A DNA stretch of 10,824 nucleotides from contig JAPLDN010000339.1 of assembly GCA_026391755.1 (NCBI GenBank), forward strand, positions 1-10,824, given 5' to 3'. The stretch is from Bacteroidota bacterium. Its GTDB lineage: Bacteria > Bacteroidota > Bacteroidia > Bacteroidales > FEN-979. This document shows positions 1 to 6,708 of the stretch, piece by piece (the stretch's first letter is position 1; every line of letters starts with the position of its first letter). The position numbers and the translations under genes were made by a program. The notes below the pieces were generated by a model. That model saw only the letters and a program-made list of their open reading frames with translations, did no database searches and was not told the origin of the DNA.

Positions 1-250
1 ATGTGTCAAGTTCATACAGAGATCCTCGTGCAGTTCTTAAAAACTGTATGAAATTTTTCGAACTTTCTCTGCCCCATCCCTCAGCAATATTTGCCGGGAC
101 CGATACTGTTGCCCTCCTTATTTGACTGGTTAAACCATATTTTTCTTTCTCTGGAAAATTCTCTGTTAATCTATAAACTTCTTTAGCGCAAATGACGGCT
201 TTTTTCCATACCTCCAGGTCATGATATGAAATAATTTTCCCCATTTCCAT
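1..250 (-). CDS. Four-helix-bundle protein (S23 / 23S rRNA intervening-sequence type), C-terminus cut by window edge
   Basis: Reading the minus strand from ATG at 250 gives an open frame of 83 codons that runs off the window. The translation begins MEMGKIISYHDLEVWKKA and contains the family hallmarks: a Y-x-DL-x-VWK start of helix 1, a middle block KYGLTSQIRRATVSVPANIAEG (shown here as the R-R-A-x-V-S-V-P-A-N-I-A-E-G core, about residues 47-60), then R-E-S-S-K-N-F-I-Q-F-L and G-S-L-Y-E-L. Full-length members have about 115-130 residues, so about a third is missing beyond the edge. The family was first seen as an ORF inside 23S rRNA intervening sequences and is related to the Avd accessory protein of diversity-generating retroelements; most stand-alone copies have no known function. 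ATG also occurs at codon 3, so the start could be 6 bases later. It lies downstream of sdhA, separated by a heptad repeat array. Family call is strong, function unknown. Confidence 0.88.
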   Translation of the reverse strand, partial: MEMGKIISYHDLEVWKKAVICAKEVYRLTENFPEKEKYGLTSQIRRATVSVPANIAEGWGRESSKNFIQFLRTARGSLYELDT

Positions 251-260
251 TTCACTCTTT

Positions 261-344
261 ACTCATCACCCATCACTCATGGCTCATCACTCATCACTCA
301 TCACCCATCACTCATCACTCATCACTCATCACTCATCACTCATG
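261..344. repeat. Twelve-unit tandem heptanucleotide array (ACTCATC on plus, GATGAGT on minus)
   Basis: Twelve consecutive 7-base units fill the space between the sdhA stop codon (346-348) and the four-helix-bundle gene. Eight are ACTCATC or ACTCATG, two are ACCCATC, one is GCTCATC and the first is exact. There are no indels, so the period holds for 84 bases. All units have the same orientation. Read on the minus strand, the direction of both flanking genes, each unit carries an ATG and a TGA, with TGATG overlaps between consecutive units. There is no spacer/repeat organisation as in CRISPR. Function unknown; slippage-driven expansion is the simplest origin. Confidence 0.93.
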
Positions 345-345
345 G

Positions 346-2283
346 CTATTTATAATTCCTTGCTTTCACTTCTGTTTCTTCGTACACGAGCGGCTCTTTG
401 TGTAATCTGAATTCACCTTCGGCGACATATTCCCAGGCGGCGACATATTTATAATCCTTGTCGTCGCGCATGCATTCGCCTTCGGGGGTCTGGTATTCCT
501 CGCGGAAATGCCCGCCGCAGCTTTCGTTGCGTTCGAGTGCGTCAAGCGCCAGCAATTCCCCTAATTCGAGGAAATCGGCAACACGGTTGGCTTTTTCGAG
601 TTCAACGTTGAGCTCGTCAATTTTTCCGGGGATAAGCACATCAGCCCAGAATTTTTTCCTGAGATCACGTATCAGGGCAATCCCTTTGGTGAGCCCTTCT
701 TTGGTGCGTCCCATGCCAACATGCTCCCACATGATCTTCCCCAATTCCTTATGGAAGTGGTCAACGGTATTCGTTCCCTGAATTGCCATCAGTTTTTCAA
801 GCCGGATCTGCACTTTCTTTTCTGCTTCAACAAACGCCTTGGAATCGACAGGAATTCTGGGAGTTTTAATTTCGGCGGATAAGTAGTTCTGAACCGTATA
901 CGGAAGAACGAAATAACCATCGGCCAGGCCCTGCATCAGGGCTGAGGCCCCCAGGCGGTTTGCACCGTGATCACTGAAGTTGGCTTCACCGGCAACGAAC
1001 AGCCCGGTCACTGTCGACATCAGTTCATAGTCAACCCATAATCCGCCCATGGTATAATGTACAGCAGGGTAGATCATCATTGGATTTTCATACGGATTTT
1101 CATCCACTATCTTTTCATACATCTGGAAGAGGTTGCCATAACGCTCTTCGATCACATGTTTCCCCAGTCTTGCAATGGACTCCTTGAAATCGAGGAAGAC
1201 AGCCAGCCCCGTGGGCCCTACCCCGAAACCGGCATCGCAGCGTTCCTTGGCTGCGCGGGAAGCAACGTCGCGGGGGACAAGATTTCCAAAAGCCGGATAC
1301 CTTCTTTCAAGGAAGTAGTCACGGTCTTCTTCGGGGATATCATTTGCTTTGAGCTGTCCCTGTCGGTTTTTTTCTGCATCTTCCTTTTTCCCGGGAACCC
1401 AGATGCGGCCGTCGTTGCGGAGGCTTTCACTCATCAGGGTGAGTTTCGACTGGTAGTCGCCGTGAACGGGTATGCAAGTGGGATGGATCTGGGTGAAACA
1501 GGGATTTGCAAAATAAGCCCCTTGTTTCATAGCCTGCCAGAGTGCGCTGGTGTTGGACCCCATGGCATTGGTTGAAAGATAGAACACGTTTCCGTAGCCC
1601 CCGGTAGCAAGGATCACAGCATGCCCGAAGTATCGCTCGAGTTTGCCGCTGATGAGGTCACGGGCTATGATCCCGCGGGCTTTGCCATCCACCATCACCA
1701 GATCCATCATTTCATGGCGGTTATACATCTTTACCATGCCCAGCTTGATCTGGCGGCTTAATGCGGAATATGCCCCGAGCAACAACTGTTGACCTGTTTG
1801 TCCGCGTGCAAAAAAAGTTCTGGAAACCTGAGCTCCCCCAAACGACCGATTTTCGAGTGATCCTCCATATTCTCGTGCAAACGGGACACCCTGGGCCACG
1901 CATTGGTCAATGATCGCGTTGCTTACTTCGGCCAGGCGGTAAACATTGGCTTCACGGGCACGGTAGTCGCCCCCTTTGAGGGTGTCGTAATAGAGGCGGT
2001 AAATGCTGTCGCCGTCGTTTGGATAATTCTTTGCGGCGTTGATACCACCCTGGGCGGCTATGCTGTGGGCACTCCTGGGGCTGTCCTGGTAGCAGAAGAT
2101 CTTGACATTGAAACCCAGTTCACCAAAGGAAGCAGCTGCAGATGCTCCTGCAAGCCCTGTGCCTACGACAATGATATCGAGTTTGCGTTTGTTCGAGGGA
2201 TTGACCAGGTTCTGGTGGGCCTTGTAATTGCTCCACTTCTGGGCCACCGGCCCTTTCGGGATTTTTGAATTCAACTCAGCCAT
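346..2283 (-). CDS. sdhA: Succinate dehydrogenase / fumarate reductase flavoprotein subunit
   Basis: Catalytic FAD subunit (645 aa) of the membrane-bound complex that interconverts succinate and fumarate on the cytoplasmic face of the inner membrane, linked to menaquinone. The Rossmann dinucleotide fold is at residues 38-50 (VVGTGLAGASAA). The covalent-FAD histidine is H73 in SAHSIAAQGGI. Substrate-site motifs are Q-I-H-P-T (265-269), the proton-shuttle arginine region R-D-V-A-S-R-A (338-344) and H-Y-T-M-G-G (409-414). The FAD-binding block G-E-A-N-F-S-D-H-G-A-N-R-L-G-A-S-A (432-448) is the form found in Bacillus/Bacteroidota-type enzymes. Length matches those enzymes. It starts 5 bases after the sdhC stop, so it is translated in an operon with it. 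The usual third gene, sdhB (iron-sulfur subunit), is not next: a heptad repeat and a four-helix-bundle gene follow. In anaerobic Bacteroidales this enzyme works as fumarate reductase (frdA); sequence alone does not decide the direction. Confidence 0.97.
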   Translation of the reverse strand: MAELNSKIPKGPVAQKWSNYKAHQNLVNPSNKRKLDIIVVGTGLAGASAAASFGELGFNVKIFCYQDSPRSAHSIAAQGGINAAKNYPNDGDSIYRLYYDTLKGGDYRAREANVYRLAEVSNAIIDQCVAQGVPFAREYGGSLENRSFGGAQVSRTFFARGQTGQQLLLGAYSALSRQIKLGMVKMYNRHEMMDLVMVDGKARGIIARDLISGKLERYFGHAVILATGGYGNVFYLSTNAMGSNTSALWQAMKQGAYFANPCFTQIHPTCIPVHGDYQSKLTLMSESLRNDGRIWVPGKKEDAEKNRQGQLKANDIPEEDRDYFLERRYPAFGNLVPRDVASRAAKERCDAGFGVGPTGLAVFLDFKESIARLGKHVIEERYGNLFQMYEKIVDENPYENPMMIYPAVHYTMGGLWVDYELMSTVTGLFVAGEANFSDHGANRLGASALMQGLADGYFVLPYTVQNYLSAEIKTPRIPVDSKAFVEAEKKVQIRLEKLMAIQGTNTVDHFHKELGKIMWEHVGMGRTKEGLTKGIALIRDLRKKFWADVLIPGKIDELNVELEKANRVADFLELGELLALDALERNESCGGHFREEYQTPEGECMRDDKDYKYVAAWEYVAEGEFRLHKEPLVYEETEVKARNYK

Positions 2284-2288
2284 ATAGC

Positions 2289-2957
2289 CTATCGGATAAG
2301 TAAAAAATAAATGGGAATGATAATAAAGCCTAAGGGAACGATAATGGAATATGCAACGCCAAAGCGCTCAATACACTTTGTATATTTCGTGAAATTCAGG
2401 CCAAGAGACTGAAAGGCAGCCTGGAATGCGTGGTTCAGGTGAACGCCCAGGACGATGAATAGCAGGATGTAAACCAGGGAATATGCAGGCTGACTGAACA
2501 AGTCGATCGCCCTCTGGTAAAAGTTGGGTTCGCCGCCGGCCATCCTGGGGCCATCAACCCAGCCCAGCTTGATAGCGTAAAAGTTCATCAAGTGGATCAA
2601 CAGGAAAATGAAAATGATCCCTCCTGTCCAGATCATGTACTTTGAAAGGAAAGGTGTTGTGCTTTTGTTGTTCACCGCATACCTTACAGGCCGCGACATC
2701 CAGTTCTGTACCTGCAGGATAATACCCAGCAGGATATGCAGGAGAAAGCCAGCAAACAGAACAACCTCGAAAGTTTTCACAACGTAGTTCGTACCCATGA
2801 AATAGGCCGCGTCGTTGAACCACCTTCCGCCGTCGCTGCGTAAAAGGCAGAGATTAATACTCAGATGTACCACAAGGAAGATCAACAGGAAGATCCCAAG
2901 CAATGCCATCCAGATCTTTTTCGTAATGGATGAGAATCGTAAAAATGATGCGCTCAT
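2289..2957 (-). CDS. sdhC: Succinate dehydrogenase / fumarate reductase cytochrome b subunit (b558 family)
   Basis: Membrane anchor and haem-carrying quinone-reacting subunit (222 aa), a type B single-polypeptide cytochrome b. Five hydrophobic segments are visible at about residues 15-35, 63-83, 108-127, 158-178 and 202-220. Histidines H31, H74, H122 and H173 lie one in each of the first four helices, the arrangement expected of the four axial ligands of two b haems; H176 is an additional one. It is the first gene of the sdhC-sdhA pair, 5 bases apart. The ATG at 2957 has no Shine-Dalgarno sequence, normal for this phylum. The intergenic region to the divergent pepP holds the likely promoter. 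Strong family call. Confidence 0.95.
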   Translation of the reverse strand: MSASFLRFSSITKKIWMALLGIFLLIFLVVHLSINLCLLRSDGGRWFNDAAYFMGTNYVVKTFEVVLFAGFLLHILLGIILQVQNWMSRPVRYAVNNKSTTPFLSKYMIWTGGIIFIFLLIHLMNFYAIKLGWVDGPRMAGGEPNFYQRAIDLFSQPAYSLVYILLFIVLGVHLNHAFQAAFQSLGLNFTKYTKCIERFGVAYSIIVPLGFIIIPIYFLLIR

Positions 2958-3041
2958 AACCCGGACTTAAAAATGTTTGTCAAATAGATGAAGTAAAAGG
3001 AATTTGCCGTTAATTTGTTGATAGAATTATCGCGGACCGAA

Positions 3042-3049
3042 CAAAATTA
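3042..3049 (-). promoter_or_regulatory. Candidate Bacteroidota -7 box for sdhC-sdhA
   Basis: On the minus strand these bases read TAATTTTG, a full match to the TAnnTTTG -7 consensus of the primary sigma factor in Bacteroidota. It would give a leader of roughly 80 bases before sdhC. No TTTG -33 element sits at the usual 19-20 base distance, and the region is AT-rich, so a chance match is possible. A second, imperfect box (TCTATTTG on minus, about 2980-2987) lies closer to the gene. Confidence 0.35.
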
Positions 3050-3115
3050 ACAGATAATTTTTTGAAAACAGAATAAGAACCCGATTTTTTTACTAATTCA
3101 AAACCAGTCTAAATT

Positions 3116-4504
3116 ATGTTTCCCCCAGCAATTTATACAGAAAGAAGAAAAAAGCTCCGTGCTGAGCTTTCAAACGGAATAGTGCTGTTTTTAGGCAATA
3201 CCGAAATGGCCTTCAATTATCCCGCAAATACATACAGCTTCAGGCAGGATAGTAATTTTTCCTATTTCTTTGGTTTGGATCATCCCGACCTGGCCGGCCT
3301 GCTTGACCTGGATCATGGGAAAGACATCATTTTCGGAAATGATCTGGATATAAGCGATATCATCTGGATGGGAAAACAGCCCTCAATAGCTGAACAGGCT
3401 GCCAAAGCAGGAATTTCAGTGACTTTCCCCCTCATCGAACTGGCTGAATATATCGGAATGGCTGTAGCCAAAGGACGAAAAATTCATTTTGCCCCGGCCT
3501 ACCGGGCCGAAACCCGCGTTCAGCTTGCAGGACTGTTGAGTATGGATCACCTGAAATTACACGAACAGGTTTCCGAAGAATTGATCCGTGCCATTGTGAA
3601 ACTGCGCATGATCAAGGATGAGCTTGAAGTGAAAGAGATCGAAAAGATGGTCGATGTGGCGTATGTCATGCACACCACCGCAATGAAAATGGCCAAGCCA
3701 GGTGTGGTTGAACAGCAGATTGCCGGAACCATAGAAGGCATCGCCCTGGCCAATGCCGGACCGGTTTCTTTCCCGGTGATCCTCACAGTCAACGGGCAGA
3801 CCCTTCATAATCATTACCACGGCAACGTCCTGAGCGAAGGCCGTATGATGGTTATCGATGCCGGTTGCGAAAACGATCTGCATTATGCATCGGACATCAC
3901 ACGCACTGTCCCCGTAGGAGGAAAATTTTCACAGCGTCAGAAGGAGATCTATGAGATCGTGCTTAAGGCGAACCTGGAAGCCACCAAAGCCGTAAAACCC
4001 GGCGTCCCGTTTAAGGATATTCATATTCTTGCTGCAACCGAGATTGCCAAAGGGCTTACAGCTTTGGGTATTATGAAAGGCGATCCTGAAGAAGCCGTCG
4101 CCAAAGGAGCCCACACCTTGTTCTTCCCTCACGGCCTCGGCCATCCCCTGGGGCTCGACGTTCATGACCTCGAAGGTATGGGCGAGAACTTCGTGGGCTA
4201 TGATAATGAAGTGCAGCGCTCAAAGGAGTTCGGACTCGGCTATTTACGATTCGGCCGCAAGCTGCAAACGGGATTCGTCATGACCATTGAGCCTGGCATC
4301 TATTTCATCCCCGAACTCATAGAGATCTGGAAAAACGAGAACAGGAATACCGAATTCATCAATTACGAGAAAGTAATGAACTATCTCGATTTCGGAGGCA
4401 TACGTATTGAAGATGATGTTCTTGTGACTGCGGATGGCGTGAGGGTGCTGGGCAAACCGATTCCGAAGACAGTTAAAGAGATAGAGGAAATGATGGCTGG
4501 ATAG
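3116..4504 (+). CDS. pepP: Xaa-Pro aminopeptidase (M24B, PepP type)
   Basis: Dimetal 'pita-bread' exopeptidase (462 aa) that removes an N-terminal residue preceding proline; cytoplasmic, no signal peptide visible. The N-terminal aminopeptidase P domain spans about residues 1-140 (F-R-Q-D-S-N-F-S-Y-F-F-G at 42-53 is typical), and the catalytic M24 domain about 170-450. Predicted metal ligands are D248 (I-D-A-G), D260 (S-D-I-T-R-T), H343 in H-G-L-G-H, E392 (I-E-P-G) and E432 (R-I-E-D-D). H339 and H350 (L-D-V-H-D) match the accessory catalytic histidines of E. coli PepP. All ligands are present, so it should be active. It is divergent from sdhC and upstream of a transporter gene on the same strand. 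The last codons and the TAG stop lie inside an 8-base repeat array. No Shine-Dalgarno sequence precedes the ATG. Confidence 0.95.
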   Translation: MFPPAIYTERRKKLRAELSNGIVLFLGNTEMAFNYPANTYSFRQDSNFSYFFGLDHPDLAGLLDLDHGKDIIFGNDLDISDIIWMGKQPSIAEQAAKAGISVTFPLIELAEYIGMAVAKGRKIHFAPAYRAETRVQLAGLLSMDHLKLHEQVSEELIRAIVKLRMIKDELEVKEIEKMVDVAYVMHTTAMKMAKPGVVEQQIAGTIEGIALANAGPVSFPVILTVNGQTLHNHYHGNVLSEGRMMVIDAGCENDLHYASDITRTVPVGGKFSQRQKEIYEIVLKANLEATKAVKPGVPFKDIHILAATEIAKGLTALGIMKGDPEEAVAKGAHTLFFPHGLGHPLGLDVHDLEGMGENFVGYDNEVQRSKEFGLGYLRFGRKLQTGFVMTIEPGIYFIPELIEIWKNENRNTEFINYEKVMNYLDFGGIRIEDDVLVTADGVRVLGKPIPKTVKEIEEMMAG

Positions 4505-4537
4505 CTGGAGAACTGGATAGCTGGATATCCAGTTATC

Positions 4538-4550
4538 GGCGCGTAGCGCC
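4538..4550. repeat. Mini-hairpin GGCGC-GTA-GCGCC
   Basis: A 5-bp perfect GC stem closed by a three-base loop, inserted between two copies of the inverted octad word. The apex reads GCGTAGC, a member of the GCGNAGC class of unusually stable single-stranded DNA mini-hairpins with a sheared G-A pair in the GNA triloop. The same strand placement and length recur at 4572-4584. Confidence 0.85.
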
Positions 4551-4571
4551 ATATCCAGTTATCCAGTTATC

Positions 4572-4584
4572 GCTGCGAAGCAGC
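4572..4584. repeat. Mini-hairpin GCTGC-GAA-GCAGC
   Basis: A second 13-base hairpin of identical geometry (5-bp stem, 3-base loop), with apex GCGAAGC, the archetype of the extra-stable DNA mini-hairpins. The stem sequence differs from the first hairpin while the geometry and the GCGNAGC apex are kept. It is flanked on both sides by TATCCAGTTATC-type words. Confidence 0.85.
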
Positions 4585-4608
4585 TTATCCAGTTATCATA
4601 TAATAAAC

Positions 4609-5283
4609 ATGGGCCGAACATACCGTTACTACGACCTCATCATGGCAGCCTTCGTTACCGTGCTGCTGTGCTCGAACCTGATCGGTGCCGAGAAGGTGAT
4701 TACCGTCGGCCCCATCACCTGCGGGGCAGGGATATTGTTCTTTCCTATCTCTTATTTTTTCAATGATATCCTCACTGAAGTATACGGCTATGCCCGTTCC
4801 AGGAAAGTTGTGTGGGCCGGGTTTACCGCTTTGATCTTTGCTTCGGTGATGGCTTCTGTTGTGGTAAATCTTCCACCTGCAGCCGGCTGGGTACATCAGC
4901 ATTCCTTTGAGGTGGTGTTCGGTCAAACCCCCAGGGTGGTCATTGCCTCCATCACGGCCTTTTTCTGCGGCGAGCTCTCGAATTCTTACGTCCTTGCGAA
5001 AATGAAGGTTTGGACCAACGGGAAATACCTGTGGACACGCACCATAGGTTCAACTGTTGCCGGTGAAGCAGTGGATTCACTGATCTTCTATCCCATGGCC
5101 TTCCTGGGGTTCTGGCCTACAAACCTGCTGATCACTGTCTTGCTTACAAACTATTCTCTGAAAGTGCTCTGGGAAGTTTGTGCCACGCCGGCCACCTATC
5201 GCATTGTGGCATTCCTGAAGAAAAAGGAAAACGAAGATTATTATGACAGGGATACGAATTTCTCCCCGTTCAAGTTGGAATAA
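4609..5283 (+). CDS. yhhQ: Queuosine-precursor transporter, VUT/YhhQ family
   Basis: Integral membrane transporter (224 aa) of the VUT family. Characterised members such as E. coli YhhQ import 7-deazaguanine precursors (preQ0/preQ1) of the tRNA nucleoside queuosine. About six hydrophobic segments can be seen (near residues 10-28, 36-52, 68-87, 108-130, 150-168 and 172-195). Family signatures are F-F-P-I-S-Y-F-F-N-D-I-L-T-E-V-Y-G-Y (44-61) followed by A-R-S-R-K, and R-T-I-G-S-T-V-A-G-E-A-V-D-S (144-157) before the fifth helix. The C-terminal tail is charged and cytoplasmic. It follows pepP by about 100 bases of repeats, so co-transcription is possible but not evident. Substrate is inferred from the family; other deazapurine or vitamin substrates are possible. 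Confidence 0.9.
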   Translation: MGRTYRYYDLIMAAFVTVLLCSNLIGAEKVITVGPITCGAGILFFPISYFFNDILTEVYGYARSRKVVWAGFTALIFASVMASVVVNLPPAAGWVHQHSFEVVFGQTPRVVIASITAFFCGELSNSYVLAKMKVWTNGKYLWTRTIGSTVAGEAVDSLIFYPMAFLGFWPTNLLITVLLTNYSLKVLWEVCATPATYRIVAFLKKKENEDYYDRDTNFSPFKLE

Positions 5284-5303
5284 TTATCGTTCAAATTGTT
5301 TGA

Positions 5304-5555
5304 TGAAGTATCCGGGTTAATTCCGACGCTTTAGGAACTACTGCGGGGACCATAGCCGGCGAAGATTCCAAAAACGAATGTAATCAGCGAGGCATTTTAC
5401 ACAAGCCGCATCAGGTGCAAGGAGTGAATTTCAACTGGATCGGATTAGGGATCAGGGAGGCATGAGGGACGCAGCAACCGTAGCGGCGGTGTAAAGATGC
5501 GAGCGGATGTGGATCGCAGTAGTTTCGTAACGGAGGGATTAACCCGGATACTGAA
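5304..5555. mobile_element. MITE-like non-coding palindromic element with terminal inverted repeats and TGAA target duplication
   Basis: The 14-base arm GTATCCGGGTTAAT (5308-5321) is repeated exactly inverted at 5538-5551, and the 4-base word TGAA abuts both outer ends (5304-5307 and 5552-5555) as a direct repeat, as expected of a target-site duplication. More nested pairs follow inward: AACTACTGCG (5336-5345) with 5515-5524; GCATTTTACAC (5392-5402) with 5489-5500 with one bulged base; GCCGC (5405-5409) with 5483-5487. The element therefore folds as one long imperfect hairpin of about 244 bases. It has no credible ORF. It fills the gap between convergent yhhQ and nadD and ends 2 bases before the nadD stop codon. 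It might also act as a bidirectional transcription end. A structured RNA is an alternative, but the flanking duplication favours an inserted element. Confidence 0.68.
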
Positions 5556-5557
5556 TC

Positions 5558-6142
5558 TTACCTGTAAAAATTCATCTCATCAATATACTTCCACACTTTT
5601 TCGGGCAGGAAATACCTCATGTCGCGGCCTTCTTTAATGCCTTTGCGGATAAATGAAGACGAGACTGTGATAAGCGGTGCATCAGCCCTGATCAGGGAGG
5701 GATGGTGGTCGAACTGGCTGGGGGCGGCACCGGGACGGGGATAAATATAAATAGTGTACTGGGAGAGCAGGGCTTCCCAGTTTTTCCATTTATGCAATGT
5801 GGGCAGATTATCGGATCCCAGGATAGGGACGAACTGCTTCCCGGGGTATTTCTCCGAAAGATATGTGAGGGTATCGATAGTATACGACGGCTTCGGAAGT
5901 TTGAATTCGATGTTGGAGGATTTGAAACGGGGATCGTCGTCAATGGCCAGGTTTACCAGGGCGAGGCGGTGAGTGTCGCCAAGAAGGGTTGATTTTTCTT
6001 TCAGGGGATTATGAGGCGATACAACAAACCACACCTGGTCGAGGCCGGCATATTCAACCATGTAGGAAGCGATCATAAGGTGACCGTTATGAATGGGGTT
6101 GAATGACCCGAAAAACAGTCCGGTTTTGCCTTCTTTGCTCAT
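5558..6142 (-). CDS. nadD: Nicotinate-nucleotide adenylyltransferase
   Basis: Adenylates nicotinate mononucleotide to deamido-NAD, the penultimate step of NAD synthesis (194 aa, usual length, cytoplasmic). The nucleotidyltransferase motif G-S-F-N-P-I-H-N-G-H is at residues 12-21, with H18 and H21 as ATP-binding histidines. S-P-H-N-P-L-K (42-48), L-G-S-D-N (108-112) and V-S-S-S-F-I-R-K-G-I (160-169, equivalent to the ISSTxIR motif) complete the active site. It is the third gene of yicC-gmk-nadD, its ATG overlapping the gmk stop by 4 bases (ATGA). Its stop lies next to the MITE-like element, so the operon's native terminator may have been displaced. Confidence 0.95.
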   Translation of the reverse strand: MSKEGKTGLFFGSFNPIHNGHLMIASYMVEYAGLDQVWFVVSPHNPLKEKSTLLGDTHRLALVNLAIDDDPRFKSSNIEFKLPKPSYTIDTLTYLSEKYPGKQFVPILGSDNLPTLHKWKNWEALLSQYTIYIYPRPGAAPSQFDHHPSLIRADAPLITVSSSFIRKGIKEGRDMRYFLPEKVWKYIDEMNFYR

Positions 6143-6708
6143 TGCTGGTTAAGAAATTGTGTAATGGCATCAACTGAATCGCTGCAGGCCTGTTCAAGAG
6201 ATTCATTGATGATGGCGATATCGAAATTGTTTGCAAACCCGAGCTCGAATTCGGCCCGCTCAAGGCGTTTCCTGAGGGTTTCCTCGGTCTCGGTCCCCCG
6301 TTTTCTCAACCTGCTTTCAAGGGCTTCGATGGAAGGGGGTTTTATATAAATGGCGAGGGCATTGGAGCCGAAATAGGTTTTCAGGCTGATGCCGCCTTTC
6401 ACATCCACATCGAAAACCGGGCTTTTCCCGTCCTTCCAGATCCGTTCAAGTTCCGACTTCAGGGTGCCATAATAGCTCCCCGGGTAAACTTCCTCCCATT
6501 CGACGAAGTCGCCATGATTGATCCTGGAGCGGAACTCATCCGCAGTCAAAAAATAATAATCTTTTGCGTTGATCTCATTTTCACGTTGCTGACGGCTGCA
6601 GGCTGAAACTGAGAACGACAGCCGTGGAAGCACGCTTAACAAATGCCTGACAATGCTGGTCTTGCCGGCACCCGACGGGGCGCAAATGATAATAGCTTTT
6701 CGCGTCAT
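6139..6708 (-). CDS. gmk: Guanylate kinase
   Basis: Phosphorylates GMP to GDP using ATP (189 aa, usual length). The P-loop is A-P-S-G-A-G-K-T at 10-17. GMP-binding features include S-R-x-x-R near 38-42, D-Y-Y-F-L (50-54), E-W-E-E-V-Y-P-G-S-Y-Y-G-T (70-82) and V-F-D-V-D-V-K-G (98-105); the lid region R-L-R-K-R-G-T-E-T-E-E-T-L-R-K-R-L is near 133-149. The first conserved glycine of the GPSGxGKS form is replaced by alanine, a minor variation. It overlaps yicC upstream and nadD downstream by ATGA junctions, implying translational coupling. Confidence 0.96.
   Translation of the reverse strand: MTRKAIIICAPSGAGKTSIVRHLLSVLPRLSFSVSACSRQQRENEINAKDYYFLTADEFRSRINHGDFVEWEEVYPGSYYGTLKSELERIWKDGKSPVFDVDVKGGISLKTYFGSNALAIYIKPPSIEALESRLRKRGTETEETLRKRLERAEFELGFANNFDIAIINESLEQACSDSVDAITQFLNQQ

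Larger units (their letters stand above)
4496..4597. repeat. Octanucleotide repeat array with orientation switch, overlapping the pepP stop codon
   Basis: Four 8-base units in tandem (4496-4527): GCTGGATA, GCTGGAGA, ACTGGATA, GCTGGATA. The sequence then switches to the reverse-complement word, TATCCAGTTATC, repeated at 4526-4537, 4552-4571 (a double copy) and 4586-4597. AACTGGATA at 4511-4519 pairs perfectly with TATCCAGTT at 4526-4534 (6-base loop), and further copies of the inverted word offer alternative partners. Between the copies sit two compact hairpins. The array begins inside the pepP coding sequence. There is no T-run, so it is not a standard intrinsic terminator. Confidence 0.9.

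Noticed and set aside
261..344. Heptad array as a CRISPR
   Set aside because: Units are contiguous 7-mers without spacers; period and unit size do not fit any CRISPR type.
1057..1575. 172-codon open frame on plus inside sdhA
   Set aside because: Antisense to a strongly conserved sdhA frame; its translation has no recognisable domain and matches the expected shadow of high-GC third positions.
4505..4597. Intrinsic terminator after pepP
   Set aside because: Several stems exist but none is followed by a T-run on either strand.
5341..5537. Riboswitch or small ORF in the yhhQ-nadD gap
   Set aside because: It lies at the 3' ends of both convergent genes, has no frame with a credible product, and the terminal repeats with flanking duplication fit an inserted element better.
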